Below are positions 7,557-8,735 of a stretch of DNA of 8,735 nt, piece by piece. This stretch comes from Gammaproteobacteria bacterium. Lineage in GTDB: Bacteria; Pseudomonadota; Gammaproteobacteria; Methylococcales; UBA2780. Position numbers and translations under genes: made by a program. Location: contig QNFJ01000079.1 of NCBI GenBank assembly GCA_003646305.1, positions 1 through 8,735 of the forward strand, given 5' to 3'. Position 1 is the first letter of the stretch, and the number at the start of each line of letters is the position of its first letter. The notes beneath the pieces were generated by a model. That model saw nothing but the letters and a program-made list of their open reading frames with translations, made no database searches and was not told where the DNA came from.

Positions 7557-8693
7557 CTAAAGATAGTGCTCAATAATTTTCTGGATAATCCTCTTTGCCG
7601 CATGACCATCCCATTTCTCAGGAATTTGCCCAGATTTACCACCCCTTTCCAAGACTTCTTTCATGCTGGAAAGGATTTTTTCACTATCTGAACCAACAAT
7701 CACATTAGTGCCTTGATCAACAGTGATAGGCCGCTCCGTACTTTCCCGGAGGGTGATACAGGGAACGCCTAATGCGGTCGTCTCTTCTTGGAGGCCACCC
7801 GAATCAGTTAGTACCACCTTCGCTGAAGAAACAACGCCCAATATCTCCAAATAGGGCAGCGGAGGCAGGCAGGTAATATTTCCACTTTGAAGTTTCGAGG
7901 TTAGACCAAATTTCTCAATCATTTTTGCTGTCCGAGGGTGAACAGGGAAAATAACCGGCAATTTCTGGCTAATCTCTACGATGGTATCTAAAATCCTCGA
8001 TAAAACCGCCTCGTCATCCACATTAGAGGGTCTATGCATGGTCAATAATGCATAGTTTTTAGCTTCAATATTTTGCCTATAACTGGAAATATGGCGACTT
8101 AACACCTCTGAAAAAGGAGTCGCTTTTTTCAAGTTATTCAACAAGGTATCGATCATTACGTTGCCTGCAAAACAGACCCGTTTTGAATCAATCCCTTCGG
8201 CTACGAGATTCTTTTCTGCCTCTTTTTCAGTTGTAAAAAGCAGGTCCGATATCTGGTCTGTTAAAACACGGTTGATCTCTTCCGGCATTTGACGATCACC
8301 ACTTCGAAGGCCCGCCTCAACATGAATCAATGGGATATGCTTTTTAACGGCGACAAGACCACAGGCGATAGTTGAATTCACATCACCAACAACTAATACT
8401 GCAAAGGGGTTCAAATCATCTAGGACAGGTTCAAAAAGGCGCATAATTTCTGCTGTCTGCACAGCATGGGAGCCAGACCCAACTTCTAGGTCAATATCGG
8501 GTTCAGGAATCCCCAATTGGCGAAAGAATGAATCTTTCATAGCCTCATCATAGTGCTGACCAGTGTGAACCAAGTAAGGCTGCAAATGCCCTTCCTGCTT
8601 CTTAATCGCTGCCATAATCGGGGCAATCTTCATGAAATTTGGACGAGCACCTACGACACAAACCAATACTGGCTTTTTGGAATTATCATTCAT
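7557..8693 (-). CDS. wecB: UDP-N-acetylglucosamine 2-epimerase (non-hydrolysing)
   Basis: Cytoplasmic enzyme that interconverts UDP-GlcNAc and UDP-ManNAc, supplying ManNAc-type units for surface polysaccharide. The 378 residues match the usual family length and the two-Rossmann-domain fold. Motifs are VGARPNFMK (14-22), HTGQHYD (43-49), GDVNST (103-108), HVEAGLRSGD (124-133), MPEEINR (136-142), TMHRPSN (218-224), HPRT (252-255), TDSGGLQEE (296-304) and RESTERP (317-323). By comparison with recalled E. coli WecB residues, Lys22, Asp104, Glu126, Glu139 and His220 fall at the catalytic positions, so it should be active, and it is not a hydrolysing NeuC type by motif pattern. The ATG at 8693 has an AGGA site 7 bases upstream. 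It is the first complete gene of the cluster here; a dehydrogenase such as WecC, needed to make ManNAcA, is not in the window. Confidence 0.95.
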   Translation of the reverse strand: MNDNSKKPVLVCVVGARPNFMKIAPIMAAIKKQEGHLQPYLVHTGQHYDEAMKDSFFRQLGIPEPDIDLEVGSGSHAVQTAEIMRLFEPVLDDLNPFAVLVVGDVNSTIACGLVAVKKHIPLIHVEAGLRSGDRQMPEEINRVLTDQISDLLFTTEKEAEKNLVAEGIDSKRVCFAGNVMIDTLLNNLKKATPFSEVLSRHISSYRQNIEAKNYALLTMHRPSNVDDEAVLSRILDTIVEISQKLPVIFPVHPRTAKMIEKFGLTSKLQSGNITCLPPLPYLEILGVVSSAKVVLTDSGGLQEETTALGVPCITLRESTERPITVDQGTNVIVGSDSEKILSSMKEVLERGGKSGQIPEKWDGHAAKRIIQKIIEHYL

Positions 8694-8700
8694 TTTGAAA

Positions 8701-8704
8701 TCCT
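8701..8704 (-). promoter_or_regulatory. Ribosome binding site of wecB
   Basis: AGGA on the minus strand, 7 bases before the ATG at 8693. It lies in the 18-base gap after the possible end of the upstream gene. Confidence 0.6.
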
Positions 8705-8711
8705 AAATAAA

Positions 8712-8735
8712 CTAATCCAGAAGATCTTCTTCTGC
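8712..8735 (-). CDS. Possible last codons of an upstream gene of the same operon
   Basis: At the right edge the minus strand reads seven codons, AEEDLLD, then TAG at 8714-8712, 18 bases before the wecB start. The acidic tail and short spacing are what an operon neighbour would give. In other XrtA loci this place is often taken by an AAA-type ATPase (TIGR03015-like) or another export component, but nothing in these 24 bases identifies the protein. The frame was chosen only because its stop falls close to wecB, so the call is tentative. Confidence 0.35.
   Translation of the reverse strand, partial: AEEDLLD

Noticed and set aside
6561..7560. An 11-base inverted repeat (TTAGTTTTTAG at 6561-6571, its complement at 7550-7560) flanking the deacetylase gene
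   Set aside because: Matches of this length between AT-rich gene ends are expected by chance in a window of this size; there is no adjacent direct repeat or transposase to suggest a mobile unit.
8719..8730. A perfect 12-base palindrome, AGAAGATCTTCT
   Set aside because: It falls in the apparent coding end of the upstream gene, has no loop or T-run for a terminator, and there is no second copy to suggest an operator.

Overview
This window is an internal stretch of an exosortase A (XrtA/EpsH-type) exopolysaccharide and PEP-CTERM locus. Every recognisable gene is on the minus strand, so transcription runs from the right edge to the left edge. The gene set and order match the XrtA loci known from Gram-negative, mostly beta- and gammaproteobacterial, biofilm or floc formers: UDP-GlcNAc 2-epimerase, polysaccharide deacetylase, FemAB-like transferase, glycosyltransferase, exosortase A, second glycosyltransferase, asparagine-synthase-like amidotransferase. 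The moderate, slightly AT-leaning base composition suggests a gammaproteobacterium, but this is inference and no species can be named.

Layout in transcription order (right to left). The last seven codons of an upstream gene may end at 8712. wecB covers 8693-7557. After the only sizeable gap, about 100 bases, comes the polysaccharide deacetylase (7457-6561, probable TTG start). The FemAB-like protein (6537-5515), the first glycosyltransferase (5505-4276), exosortase A with a fused EpsI domain (4273-2699), the second glycosyltransferase (2699-1551, GTG start) and the amidotransferase (1529 to beyond position 1) follow with gaps of 23 bases or less. One junction overlaps by a base (TAGTG). No transcription terminator, RNA gene, insertion sequence, CRISPR array or phage feature was seen, and the plus strand holds only shadow reading frames.

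How the genes probably work together. WecB supplies ManNAc-type nucleotide sugar. The two GT4-like glycosyltransferases add sugars to a lipid-linked repeat unit. The deacetylase, the FemAB-like transferase and the glutamine-dependent amidotransferase modify it (N-deacetylation, possible aminoacylation, possible amidation). The exosortase acts separately in the inner membrane, cutting PEP-CTERM proteins whose export and surface attachment go with this polysaccharide. No PEP-CTERM substrate is encoded here, so the targets lie elsewhere.

The system itself is known. What remains open is the chemistry of the polymer, especially what the FemAB-like and asparagine-synthase-like enzymes act on.
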